Source of the DNA: Microbacteriaceae bacterium
Lineage (GTDB): Bacteria; Actinomycetota; Actinomycetes; Actinomycetales; Microbacteriaceae
Assembly: GCA_009925875.1 (NCBI GenBank)
Contig: RFQD01000102.1
Coordinates: forward strand, 1 to 5,340
Direction of reading: 5' to 3'
Length of the DNA stretch: 5,340 nt
Part shown: positions 5,192 through 5,340 of the stretch, piece after piece
Numbering within the stretch: position 1 is the first letter of the stretch
Layout: each line of letters starts with the position of its first letter
Notes under the pieces: generated by a model
The model's input: the letters and a program-made list of their open reading frames with translations, nothing else
The model's database searches: none
What the model was told of the DNA's origin: nothing
Program-made: the position numbers and the translations under genes

Positions 5192-5340
5192 TAATGCGGA
5201 TAGTAGATGGAACGCACTAACCCCGTTCCTCCCATGCGATTACGGGCTTGATTCAGGCAGCAATCACTTTCTACGCCACAAAGTGTTTTTCGAGTGCACT
5301 TCGACGGGGCTAAAGCATCTCACTCGGCGGCGAAGGCGCC

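Larger units (their letters stand above)
4951..5340. other. about 390 nt without a convincing gene
   Basis: I see no protein-like reading frame, tRNA or rRNA here. A 64-codon minus-strand frame (5142-4948) starts with GTG, has no ribosome site, is rich in Arg, Cys and Pro without a recognisable fold, and is judged spurious. On the plus strand ATG 5194 opens only an eight-codon frame (MRIVDGTH), with AGGAG 11 nt upstream. At the right edge a minus-strand frame ending at TCA 5322-5320 would give a tail 'GAFAAE', and the GC-rich edge would suit the end of a gene entering from the right, but 6 residues cannot decide this. The stretch holds the upstream region of the DUF4190 gene and the palindromes listed separately. 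Confidence 0.55.

Noticed and set aside
5222..5301. Hairpins CCCGT-N15-ACGGG and AAGTG-N11-CACTT
   Set aside because: Short stems with long loops and no T-tract; expected by chance in a sequence of this composition.
5320..5340. C-terminal end of a minus-strand gene entering from the right (tail GAFAAE)
   Set aside because: Only six codons are visible and a second frame gives an equally plausible tail, so it cannot be supported.

Overview
The window looks like an actinobacterial chromosome segment, most likely from a Microbacteriaceae-type high-GC Gram-positive. This is inferred from the protein families (a Lon-substrate-binding-domain protein tail, a glycosyltransferase with the WGGGLYNWFDP signature, a WHG-type TetR regulator, a DUF4190 membrane protein), the fairly high GC, and the use of GTG and TTG starts. 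No mobile element, CRISPR array, tRNA or rRNA gene was recognised.

Layout: 1-225 is the 3' end of a LON substrate-binding-domain protein (+). 383-1738 is a complete GT4-like glycosyltransferase (+). Facing it, across only 51 nt, is a complete MOP-superfamily flippase at 3025-1790 (-), with about 12 membrane segments. The two plausibly contribute to one surface polysaccharide or glycan, one building the lipid-linked unit and the other flipping it, although they are transcribed towards each other. 3505-3092 (-) is a small four-helix membrane protein divergent from a TetR/AcrR regulator at 3631-4215 (+). The region between them is dense in inverted repeats. It includes two related 19-bp operator-like sites, one with perfect 7-bp arms, so this pair is probably a self-contained, autoregulated repressor/membrane-protein module.

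Downstream, 4346-4567 (+) is a short HEAT-like protein that appears to contain only the N-terminal part of a longer family. Its TAA stop lies in an A7 run that also serves as the U-tract of a probable terminator for the convergent DUF4190 gene (4935-4600, -). The last ~390 nt contain no convincing gene but hold several palindromic elements: a GAAC-N4-GTTC LexA-box-like core, an inverted repeat near the likely DUF4190 promoter, and an A-tract/palindrome/T-tract element.

No clearly new defence or mobile system is visible. The best leads are the operator-rich TetR/membrane-protein module, the truncated HEAT-like gene, and the unexplained palindromes at the right end.
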